NCBI RefSeq assembly: GCF_008974265.1 | Contig: NZ_BKZW01000005.1 | Location: 1 to 64,000, forward strand | DNA from: Dictyobacter vulcani | GTDB lineage: Bacteria; Chloroflexota; Ktedonobacteria; Ktedonobacterales; Ktedonobacteraceae | Length of the DNA stretch: 64,000 nucleotides | Direction of reading: 5' to 3' | Shown here: one piece after another, positions 56,795 through 64,000 of the stretch | How positions within the stretch are numbered: position 1 is the first letter of the stretch | Layout of the letters: each line of letters starts with the position of its first letter | Made by a program: the position numbers and the translations under genes | The notes under the pieces: model-generated | The model's input: only the letters and a program-made list of their open reading frames with translations | Database searches by the model: none | Told to the model about the DNA's origin: nothing

Positions 56795-58186
56795 ATGCAA
56801 CAAGTAACGCAACAACGTGAGTTGCCAGAGCGAATGTCGTGGGCGCGTGCAATGGTTTTTGCCATTGGCTTTTTCCTGCTCGCCGCGATGCTCATCGGGC
56901 AGATTCCCGGCTATGTCTATAACGCGATGACCGCATCCAGTCTGGTGGAGTTTGAGCGTGGCGTTTTGAGCCTCGGCTTGATCTGTCTGGCCTGTTTTGC
57001 TGTGATCATGGTGATCGAACTGCTGTTTGATCCCAAACCAGTTGTGCCTCCTGCGCTGCTCGCTGGCGTCGGTGCTATTGTGACTATTGTTGGTCTGGCT
57101 GTGACCGTTGCGGTTGGGATGACCGGCTACAGGGATTTCCCTCAGGCCGAGACAAACATCCTGCCTCTTCTGGGTGGCCGGTTCCTCTGGTTCCAACCCG
57201 ATGCAATCGATCTGGTGGCCATTGGACTGATCATTCTTTTTGTGGGTGTGGCCACCGTTTTCTATAGTGTTCTGGCTATGCGCGAACTGCGCAATCCAGA
57301 TCGTCGTGACCTGGGCACAACCCCTGCTGTACGCTGGATGATCATCCTCTCCAGTCTGCTGCTGATTGTGTTCCTGTATTGCTACAACTATGACGTTGCC
57401 AGTGCTCTGTTCCAGAATATCGTGCTGGGCGTGGCCGTCTTCCTGGCTCTGGGTGCTTTTGCTCTGCGCCTGCATTATCTGATGCGCCCGGTACGCAAAC
57501 GTGTCATGCCTGGTCTGTATGCGGTTGGTGCTCTGGGACTGGCCCAGACCGGTGCCGCGTTCGTCCTGCTCTGGATCATCGCTTATCCTTTGCTGGCACT
57601 CATTCATCCCTTGCCTGTGCTGGGACCCTATCTGACCAACTGCCTGCGGGCAACTGCTGTTCCTGGTAGTTGTACCTTCTCGCAGGATGCTGGTTATATC
57701 GTGGATGCTATCATCACTTCAAGCTTCTTTGGTGCCATGCTGGCAGCCATCTGGGCCTGGAAGTCTAACCGCAACCTGGTTGTGGTTGGTAGCGTCGTGA
57801 TTACCGCTGTGATTGCCTTGACCGCTCTGGTCATGCACACCAGCGCTACTGCCTTGCCAACGGCTATGATGTTGTGCGCGGGCATTTTGATCGTCGCCAC
57901 CGTCTGGACTATCACGGCTCGCCGTGAGTTCGCCGTTGTCGGTGAGAATAACCTGGGTTGTCTGGGACAATGGTTGGTGATGGGCACCTGCCTGTTCGTC
58001 TATCTGGCCTCATTTGCCTTCTTCTCGATGGCAAACTTCGCGGCTGAAGAGACGCCACCTAATATCCCAAATACCATTCCAGGTGGTGCCTCGAGCGCTA
58101 AAGATGCCTTTGTCATGCTGGTACTCTTTGCGATCCTGGGTGCTATCCAGTTCTTCTTCCTGACACGTAATCGTTATCGTGTCTAA
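56795..58186 (+). CDS. Polytopic membrane protein of the bc operon, unknown function
   Basis: 463 residues from ATG 56795, with AAAGGA ten bases upstream. About 12 hydrophobic helices, arranged as alternating tight pairs, with no charged active-site motif I can name. Conserved-looking features are FPQAETNILPLLGGRFLW between helices, and a Cys pair (NCLRATAVPGSC) in an outside loop that could form a disulphide. It is the last gene before a strong terminator, so it is expressed with the bc complex and copper protein. It might be an extra subunit or an assembly factor, but no family is recognised. Confidence 0.7.
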   Translation: MQQVTQQRELPERMSWARAMVFAIGFFLLAAMLIGQIPGYVYNAMTASSLVEFERGVLSLGLICLACFAVIMVIELLFDPKPVVPPALLAGVGAIVTIVGLAVTVAVGMTGYRDFPQAETNILPLLGGRFLWFQPDAIDLVAIGLIILFVGVATVFYSVLAMRELRNPDRRDLGTTPAVRWMIILSSLLLIVFLYCYNYDVASALFQNIVLGVAVFLALGAFALRLHYLMRPVRKRVMPGLYAVGALGLAQTGAAFVLLWIIAYPLLALIHPLPVLGPYLTNCLRATAVPGSCTFSQDAGYIVDAIITSSFFGAMLAAIWAWKSNRNLVVVGSVVITAVIALTALVMHTSATALPTAMMLCAGILIVATVWTITARREFAVVGENNLGCLGQWLVMGTCLFVYLASFAFFSMANFAAEETPPNIPNTIPGGASSAKDAFVMLVLFAILGAIQFFFLTRNRYRV

Positions 58187-58200
58187 GATACTGATGTAAC

Positions 58201-58245
58201 AAAAAACAGGAGTGGCAATCGCGATGATTGCCACTCCTGTTTTTT
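58201..58245 (+). terminator. 20-bp perfect terminator hairpin of the bc operon
   Basis: AAAAAACAGGAGTGGCAATC (58201-58220) pairs fully with 58226-58245 across GCGAT; the right arm ends in TTTTTT. It also faces the convergent methyltransferase gene and can serve both. Confidence 0.92.
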
Positions 58246-58260
58246 GTTTGTCTGGAGGAT

Positions 58261-59150
58261 TTAGATTTTTCGTTGCGCGATCGCAATACGCATGGGTGCT
58301 GAGCAGGAGCCCTTCTGAGAGAATAGTTCAGCTTTAGCCCTGGCGAGCATCATATCGTAATCAGAAGCCGAGGCGATCTTGAGGGCCACAATGGGAGCGC
58401 GGACCGCTTCCACGAGCATCAAAACATTCTTGCCGGCCAGGTGTCCAACCTTCCCCGCATAGTCACCAAGCGGAAACGTCACCTCTTTGTAGGAGATATT
58501 GACCAGCCCAGCCTCCCTGAGAAAACCATCCAGGCGCTTTTTGCCGGACAGATCAATGTTACGTCTGTTACCAAGCTCAATCAGCCAACCCCATAATGTC
58601 TGGAGTCCAATCCCCGCGTTGATGATCATGCCGGGTTCAGCCAGCTCAATCCACCCGCCGGGTTTCACTACGCGACACATCTCATTGACGACGTTCTGAA
58701 AATCACTGGTCGGTAATGCGCCAATCAAGAAACGCATATGGGCATAGTCGAATGTTTGTTCCGTAAATGGTAGCCCTTCAGGACATCGCGCTGTAAAAAT
58801 AAGACGTTGCGTGGTCGCTGAGTGGCATCGAGGGTGGGTTTTAAAATATCCAGGCCAACAATGTCTGCCGTAGGAAAGCCTTTTGCGAGCTCGATTGCCC
58901 AGAGACCGGTTCCGCAACCGATATCTAGAATGCGACCAGGATTTTTAAGCGGAGCCAGATAATTGTCGCGGAGCATATAGCGGAAAACATAGTGTTGAAG
59001 ATCGAGGCGATCAATTTCCTGCTCGTCTTTGGGCAACACATAGGGAGCATTCTCGACGTAAGCTCGGTCCCCAACTTTTACCAGACGCTGGTCGGTGTGT
59101 TCCACGGTCGAGCCCGTTATGCTTTTCCAGAGCCACTGAAATAGTCCCAT
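58261..59150 (-). pseudogene. Class I SAM-dependent methyltransferase, one frameshift
   Basis: The start is placed at ATG 59150 (MGLFQWLWKSITGS), as GCAGGAG lies nine bases upstream. The first frame carries motif I, ILDIGCGTGLWAIELA, and VGLDILKPTLDA, then breaks at CCC 58774-58776. One added base gives DVLKGLPFTEQTFDYAHMRFL and an intact 296-residue protein with the post-motifs EMCRVVKPGGWIELAEPG. The fold matches UbiE/Methyltransf_25 enzymes acting on small molecules. The substrate is unknown and no pathway gene is adjacent. Confidence 0.85.
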
Positions 59151-59417
59151 TGAGATGAACTCCTGCATCATACAGAATTGCGATCATGCGCCTTTGAATT
59201 TCTCTGGCATCCACTGCACACCAATGGTGCCAGGCTCTCTATGATCAGGATGATTGTTGGTGTGCATGGCACATATGGATGAGTTGTTGAATCCAAAGGG
59301 TAAAAAAGAACCAGCGGAACCAGTCAAACTAACACGTAACTCTGGCTCTACATGATCATTGTGGATATAGTAACATACTTCTGTGATAAAGGTAACTATT
59401 TATGACGAAGGTTTGGA
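59151..59417. other. Intergenic stretch upstream of the methyltransferase
   Basis: About 265 bases without a recognised gene or a clear promoter. Confidence 0.35.
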
Positions 59418-59711
59418 ATGAAGGGCAAGGAATCATTGGGCCCTGCGGCCGGCGGTACTTTCGCGGATGATCAGTTGAAATGGGGCTTGTGTCTGGCGTG
59501 GTTGACCGCTACAGGTTTTCTCAATGCGATCAAGGAGAAATGTGACGGCCAGATCACCGATCTCCTGTTTATTGGGGCAATGGTTGTTAATGAGGGCATT
59601 GAGAATGCGTCCTCTTTGATATCGTCAAAGCCAATCACGGCAGAGCTATTGTATTCATTTAGTTGGGCTTTCTGTAAGAATGAGTTTAAGGTAGAAGTGT
59701 TTAATAGATAG
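59418..59711 (+). CDS. Short hypothetical protein or gene remnant
   Basis: 97 residues from ATG 59418, with GAAGG seven bases upstream. LLFIGAMVVNEGIENASSLI and TAELLYSFSWAFCKNEF give an amphipathic, helical look with no strong membrane segment. I recognise no family. It could be a small real gene or the tail of a decayed one; codon use is not distinctive. Confidence 0.35.
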   Translation: MKGKESLGPAAGGTFADDQLKWGLCLAWLTATGFLNAIKEKCDGQITDLLFIGAMVVNEGIENASSLISSKPITAELLYSFSWAFCKNEFKVEVFNR

Positions 59712-59834
59712 TTGCTGCAGCTAGAAAGGATCAACTTGCAGTTACATACTTGTTATTTCTGAGTTGTAGAATTATTATTATGAGCATGAGATAAAACTTA
59801 AACATGGATGATCTATCAGGGAGGATAAAACGAC

Positions 59835-60737
59835 ATGATGTCAAATGAACAAGAGATTTTGTATAGACTAGAATTGTGGAAGTATTTGTCAGAAAAGACG
59901 GGTTTTAAAAATGTTGAAGCGGGTGTGTTGCGCGATATAAAGCTCTATGGAGGGATGCAAGGAATTTGGGTTGATAAACAGCGTACAGTTTCCTTAGCTA
60001 AGGAAGGAGTGACCGTTAGTGTCACTCACTCCGGTAAAAGTTATCCTGATGATTGGTCGGAGGATGGTGTTATTTATGATTATCCAAAAACAAACCGGCT
60101 TTCTGGAAGAGATGAAAGCGAAATTGAAGCCACTAAGAATACATTTAAGTTGGGCATACCACTTTTTGTTATTAAGCATGTAGGTCATTCTTTGCGAAAT
60201 ATTTATCTTGGTCATGTTGAGGCTTGGGATGACGATTTACGACACTTCCTTATTATTTTTGATGAACAATTCCCTGAAAAAACACCTGTCCAGGTTGTCC
60301 GAGAAGATCCTGCTGAATATCAGACATTTACCCTTTTTCACAATGATAAAAGCGTAAAACGCACTGTGCAGTCGCGGCCTAACCAGCAGCGCTTTAAATT
60401 TCAGGTATTCAAACGCTATGGGGCTACGTGTATGGTGTGTGGATTAAATGCTGTTGCGCTACTTCAGGCGGCTCATATTGTGCCCAAGGAGCACAAAGGG
60501 TCAGATGATCCACGTAATGGACTAGTATTATGCGCAAATCATCACCTTGCGTTTGATCTAAGCCTTTTTGCAATTCATCCTGATACGCTAGAACTCTGTG
60601 CAGCGCCATCTATAGAGAATCTTCAGGAACTGCTGATTACTGTTGATTCTATCCATCACTTATCATGTCTGCCCCATATAGATGCATTACGATGGAGTTT
60701 TGAACGTTGGCAAAAGAACAATGAAAGAACTTCATAA
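59835..60737 (+). CDS. HNH endonuclease with SRA/YDG-like modified-DNA-binding domain
   Basis: 300 residues; GGGAGG lies before the ATGATG at 59835/59838. Residues about 50-150 (VTVSVTHSGKSYPDDWSEDG, VIYDYPKTNRLSGRDESEIE, LGIPLFVIKH) share the layout of SRA/YDG domains that read modified bases. Residues about 190-245 form an HNH nuclease: CMVCGL, AAHIVP (catalytic His), GLVLCANHHLAFD, with two Cys pairs for structural zinc. The architecture fits type IV, modification-dependent restriction enzymes. It is alone, with a complete IS200/IS605 element directly downstream. Confidence 0.82.
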   Translation: MMSNEQEILYRLELWKYLSEKTGFKNVEAGVLRDIKLYGGMQGIWVDKQRTVSLAKEGVTVSVTHSGKSYPDDWSEDGVIYDYPKTNRLSGRDESEIEATKNTFKLGIPLFVIKHVGHSLRNIYLGHVEAWDDDLRHFLIIFDEQFPEKTPVQVVREDPAEYQTFTLFHNDKSVKRTVQSRPNQQRFKFQVFKRYGATCMVCGLNAVALLQAAHIVPKEHKGSDDPRNGLVLCANHHLAFDLSLFAIHPDTLELCAAPSIENLQELLITVDSIHHLSCLPHIDALRWSFERWQKNNERTS

Positions 60738-60786
60738 TTTATGCGATACTAGTAGTCACTGCCAATTGCTTGAGTGCAATTGGTAG

Positions 60787-62933
60787 TGACATAAGCGTAA
60801 CCCGCCGCAAGCCGCTGTGGTTTGAACCCAGGCGGATAGGCGGGTTTCTCGTGGGCTTTAGCCCTCGCTTGTTGCAATATCGTCTTTTCTCCTGTATACT
60901 GCAACAATGGAAAAGACGAGTACATTGCAGTATCAGCGTGACGAGCACCGCATCCATCTTATTGTGTATCATCTCATCTGGTGTCCTCGTCGTCGCAAAG
61001 CCATTCTTACGGGTCCCATCAAAGAACGGTGTCAACAGATACTCGAAGAGAAATGTCTGGAAAAAGGGTGGAGTATTCTCACCCTGGCGATTCAACCTGA
61101 CCATATTCATCTTTTTATCCGCGTCTGGCCTTCTGAAAGTGCCGCTGATGTGGTGAAAGAACTTAAGGGCATCACGTCCTTTCATTTACGAAGGGAGTTC
61201 GCCCCTATCATGAAGAAAATGCCTTCGACCTGGACCCGTTCCTATTTTGCCAGCACGGCTGGTGCAGTGAGTGCTGAGACCATTCAACACTATATCAATG
61301 CGCAAAAAGGAATCTAGCGGGGAGGAAGGGAGGGAGTCATCGCATGGCAAAGGCAACGAAAACCATCACACAAGCAATGCAGTATCCATCCCGGTATGCT
61401 GCCTGGTTTACGACCACCCAGGCATTGTTCAACACAGTGGCTTCCTTCTACTTTGAGGTCATCACAGCTCACGAGCAGGTGCTGTTGCTTTCCTCACACA
61501 GAGCCTTGCATGCCCTTGAGACATTGACCCATGCGACGGAAGAAAACCCCGATCCGGTGATGCCGCTCGATGCCATTGCTCCTCAGGTTCCTGCCCTCTT
61601 TCGCCGTGCCGCTATTCACGCAGCTCTTGGCTCCGCCCACGCCTTTGAGACGAGCTTGCAGAAGTGGCGTGCGCGCAAAGAGAAAGCGGCCCTCAAAAAG
61701 AAGCGTTTCACCGAGCACCCACCGGTTCCCCCGCGGACCTGGAATCGGTCGCCGACGTTCTACAAGGGCCAGTGGAAAGGCGAACTGCGTCCTCCATTCT
61801 TCTCAAGCTCTGGACAGGGGCGAGGTGGATTTGGGTCAACGTTCGGCTCTTGAGCCGTGACCTGCCCGATGGCTATGAGCCCGGGAGTCCGTCGCTGGTT
61901 CGCCATGGCTCACATTGGCGGTTGCATACCCCGGTCGAAAAGACCTTCACCAGTCCGGGGAAGGTGGCTGTGCAACTGGCTCATGCCCAGACACGCATCT
62001 GTGCCATTGATCTCAATCTCGACCATCATCTGGCGGTCTGTACCATCCAAACAGCCGACGGCTCGACCGTTGCCACCACCTTTCTCAGTGGCGGCAAACG
62101 CGTAAATGGCCGTAGGAAGTGGCTGCTTGGTCGTATCGCCCGCAACCGTCGTAAGACGGGTATCCTGGCCGAAAACGAACCCGATAATGTGGCATTATGG
62201 GAGAAAATCCGTCATGTGGATGAGCAGGTGGCACACCTGATCAGTGCGCGCATTGTGCACTTTGCTCGTCAGCATCAGGCGAGTGTGCTGGTATTTGAAC
62301 ACCTGGGCAACCTGAAACCCCAAAAAGGCCGCTACAGTCGCCGAGGGAACAGCAAACGAGCCTTCTGGATGAAGGGGCGTATATTCACCAATGCCAAATA
62401 TAAAGCGTGGAACGAGGGCATGATCACGAGTCGGGTGAACCCGCGCAACACGAGCCGCGAATGCGCCCGTTGTCATGGCCTGATTGTACGTTACCATGCC
62501 AAGCAGGGGCCCGAGCCAGCAGGCTACACCCCTGGGGCACCGTTGGCCTGGTGTCCTGCGTGTGGCATGAAGGGTCATGCCGATCGCAATGCGAGCCTGG
62601 TCATTGGTCAGCGCTTGCGTACACGTGCTCACCATCAGGAAAAGCCTCGCGCTCCTCTCCTGGGTCCAGGAGAGAGGGATGAGAAATCATCAGGTGTTGT
62701 CCGTTCCCAAGACGCCAACAGCAAAGGTGGCCCATCGCGCCGCCGAGCACGGAGGCACGGAACGGGCAAGGGCATGGCACCGCCCATGAGGATCACGCCA
62801 GGATGGTGGCGCCCTCAGCTATTCCTCGCCCATTACCTCTGTTCAGTGAGTCATAGCAACGCTATCTATCTCGAACAGTGGCGTACGCAGGAGTGGAAGA
62901 AGCCGCCGCCCTTCAGGGCGTGCGGAGTGTCAC
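60787..62933 (+). mobile_element. Complete IS200/IS605-like element (tnpA + tnpB)
   Basis: The left end starts with GACATAAGCGTAACCCGC and a hairpin around CAGGCGGATAGGCGGG; the right end has CGCCC-TTCA-GGGCG (62907-62920) and ends GCGGAGTGTCAC. Both ends match the derivative at 26.7-27.2 kb. A 15-bp imperfect stem (60754-60768 with 60776-60790) abuts the left end and may belong to it. The element carries a Y1 transposase, then a TnpB. Confidence 0.85.
60907..61317 (+). CDS. tnpA: IS200/IS605 family Y1 (HUH) transposase TnpA
   Basis: 136 residues. It matches IS200-like transposases: HLIVYHLIWCPRRRK at the start, the metal-binding HUH motif QPDHIHLFI, ADVVKELKGITSFHLRREF, and the catalytic tyrosine in TIQHYINAQ. 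Such enzymes cut and join single strands at end hairpins and insert 3' of a short target. Intact, so probably able to move this element and the derivative at 26.7 kb. The ATG follows the left-end hairpins with no strong ribosome site, as is usual in this family. Confidence 0.95.
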   Translation: MEKTSTLQYQRDEHRIHLIVYHLIWCPRRRKAILTGPIKERCQQILEEKCLEKGWSILTLAIQPDHIHLFIRVWPSESAADVVKELKGITSFHLRREFAPIMKKMPSTWTRSYFASTAGAVSAETIQHYINAQKGI

Positions 62934-62959
62934 TATGGCTTCTATGTTTGAGTTGTTAG
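61344..62959 (+). pseudogene. tnpB: RNA-guided endonuclease TnpB of the complete element, one frameshift
   Basis: Start ATG 61344 with GGAGGGAG upstream. The first frame breaks at about 61791; adding one C restores KGELRPSILLKLWTGARWIWV and a 538-residue reading. RuvC residues are Asp in AIDLNLDHHLAV, Glu in VFEHLGNL and Asp in GHADRNAS, with zinc pairs CARCHG and CPACG. The frame goes on for about 135 residues past the last RuvC residue, through the right end (62932) into flanking DNA, so the true protein end or the overlap with the guide-RNA region is unclear. It differs clearly from the TnpB at 45.6 kb. Confidence 0.85.
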
Positions 62960-63002
62960 CTGGTCAATAGGAGCTTGCTGGAGATTAATGGAGTAGATAT
63001 TG

Positions 63003-63401
63003 ATGAAAAAAGTTACTGCGGCTATTCTTATGGTGGATGGAAAAGTGCTGATTGCCAGGCGTAAAAAGGGTGATGCTCTGGCGCATAAATGGGAGTTTCC
63101 GGGCGGAAAAATCGAGCCTGGCGAGACGCCAGAGCAATGTCTTACGCGTGAAATGATGGAGGAATTTGGTGTTGCGGTCGCTGTAAAAGATTTTTTCTGT
63201 TCGACCGTCTATCGCTATCAACATATAGAAATAGAGCTTCTGGCCTATCATACTGTGTATCTTTCCGGCGAATTTCAGCTCAATGCCCATGCAGATATGA
63301 AATGGATTCCTCTTGCAGCGTTAAATGACTACGATTTTTCTGCGGCCGATATTCCTATTGCTCATAAGTTACGTGAGAGGCTGATCGAGAAGCCATTGTG
63401 A
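63003..63401 (+). CDS. Nudix hydrolase, MutT-like (8-oxo-dGTP type)
   Basis: 132 residues from ATG 63003, GGAG ten bases upstream. The full Nudix box G-x5-E-x7-R-E-x2-E-E-x-G is present at about residues 36-58, following KWEFPGGKIEPGE, a pattern typical of MutT/CTP-pyrophosphohydrolase proteins. ILMVDGKVLIARRKKGDALA and the late DMKWIPLAALNDYDF segment also fit that group. It probably removes oxidised nucleotides. It lies 70 bases after the right end of the mobile element. Confidence 0.9.
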   Translation: MKKVTAAILMVDGKVLIARRKKGDALAHKWEFPGGKIEPGETPEQCLTREMMEEFGVAVAVKDFFCSTVYRYQHIEIELLAYHTVYLSGEFQLNAHADMKWIPLAALNDYDFSAADIPIAHKLRERLIEKPL

Positions 63402-63797
63402 CTATAGATGTATGCAAGGAATAGGGCTACCATTGACAATCGTTGACTATATTTTCTATACTTATATTAGATTGTTTTAGTTTAAAAGTAATTTTCATAG
63501 CATCTATAATCTATGTGCTTCAGTGTGCTCCAGCCATTTTGCGCCTCCGACACCTGACGCTTTATATCTTCAGGTGCTCAAAACACACTTTTATGTACTG
63601 AATTTTGACCCTTCTTTGATTGTCTACCAGTGCTGCTCTGCCGCGATGGAGAGCCGAGCATTCTATATTCAGCAGTATCCTATCTGATATCTTGTAATCG
63701 TACATTGATATTCTGACAACATAATACCTGATCCAGGTTTTTTATGAGTATCGATTATTTAAGGATCATTGCGTCGCTTAATGAAGGAGAATTTCTA
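63402..63797 (+). other. AT-rich intergenic region before the ABC ATPase
   Basis: About 395 bases. TTGACA/TTGACT and TATATT occur near 63433-63468 but with poor spacing, so a promoter cannot be fixed. No RNA gene recognised. Confidence 0.4.
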
Positions 63798-64000
63798 TTG
63801 GGTGTGAAATTTGAACATGTTACAAAGGCGTATCCCGGTCATAAGCCTGCTGTAAATGAATTGTCGCTTGAAGTACAGACCGGTGAATTGCTGGTCCTGA
63901 TTGGCCCGTCCGGTTGTGGAAAAACCACCAGCTTACGCATGATCAATCGTCTGGAAGAGCCGACGAGTGGAACGATTTATGTGGATGGCCGCGATGTGTG
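63798..64000 (+). CDS. Osmoprotectant (glycine betaine/choline) ABC transporter ATP-binding protein, partial
   Basis: Start TTG 63798 is chosen because AAGGAG lies eight bases upstream and MGVKFEHVTKAYPG is where the family begins; an in-frame ATG at 63744 lacks a site. The 67 visible residues show Walker A GPSGCGKTT and LRMINRLEEPTSGTIYVDG. The INRLxEPTSG segment is typical of OpuCA/ProV-type quaternary-amine importers rather than of sugar or amino acid ATPases. The gene runs off the window, so the signature and CBS domains are unseen. Confidence 0.8.
   Translation, partial: MGVKFEHVTKAYPGHKPAVNELSLEVQTGELLVLIGPSGCGKTTSLRMINRLEEPTSGTIYVDGRDV

Noticed and set aside
56675..57607. 310-codon minus-strand frame rich in His, Gln and Asn
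   Set aside because: Antisense of the polytopic membrane gene; long antisense frames are expected there from codon bias.
60754..60790. Stem-loop read as a terminator of the HNH gene
   Set aside because: It ends exactly at the mobile element's left end, so it may equally be an element end structure; not called as a terminator.
1..64000. CRISPR array
   Set aside because: No regularly spaced repeats with unique spacers were seen; the TGCGACA, PAS and 15-bp repeats are tandem or phased, not CRISPR-like.

Overview
The window looks like a chromosomal segment from a large-genome, soil-type member of the Chloroflexota, most probably class Ktedonobacteria. This is inferred from the gene mix: a Ser/Thr kinase fused to a PQQ-type propeller, DUF4012 and zinc-ribbon membrane proteins, an Hsp20, many PAS/histidine-kinase genes, IS200/IS605 TnpB elements, and a split cytochrome b/Rieske operon with a blue-copper protein. 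No rRNA or other taxonomic marker is present, so the placement is an inference. Base composition is moderate and genes lie on both strands in short operons.

Layout: (1) 1-4.3 kb, a defence-type pair (PLD/helicase and Eco57I-like methylase) and a Uma2 nuclease. (2) 4.7-10.6 kb, a pabB-pabC fusion, a drug-efflux MFS gene, a ThiF/E1-like protein with a PqqD/RRE-like N-terminal domain and a possible 23-residue precursor peptide, and tRNA-Leu(CAA). (3) 11.2-16.6 kb, a PAS/histidine-kinase/response-regulator operon and an ABC-F protein. (4) 17.0-24.4 kb, a five-gene operon SWIM - DUF5691 - MoxR ATPase - DUF5682 - vWA. (5) 24.7-34.3 kb, stress proteins, a sigma factor, a deletion derivative of an IS605-like element, a beta-lactamase-like serine hydrolase, a fluoride riboswitch with two crcB genes, a GH3 lipoprotein and a DUF4012 protein. 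(6) 34.7-50.2 kb, xylulokinase, an ABC exporter, a large fold-back repeat, a kinase-propeller protein, a sugar porter, mntR-mntH, a TnpB element, an FAD oxidoreductase and a zinc-ribbon membrane protein. (7) 50.5-58.2 kb, a NarL-type two-component pair and the bc-complex operon: cytochrome b N-part, C-part, Rieske, cupredoxin, polytopic membrane protein. (8) 58.2-64 kb, a methyltransferase, an SRA-like/HNH nuclease, a complete tnpA+tnpB element, a Nudix hydrolase and the start of an osmoprotectant ABC ATPase.

A feature that affects the whole annotation: about fifteen genes, including four consecutive respiratory genes, are each broken by a one-base shift, almost always one base missing at or beside a short run of identical bases. 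Adding one base restores a whole-codon gene of normal family length in each case. I therefore give merged coordinates for these genes and call them disrupted frames. Assembly or sequencing error is the likelier cause than decay.

Candidate novel systems: the ThiF/RRE plus small-peptide locus, the MoxR-vWA operon, the bc operon with a blue-copper protein whose cytochrome-like domain lacks a CXXCH motif, and the deletion derivative of the TnpB element that keeps both ends and a possible guide-RNA region.
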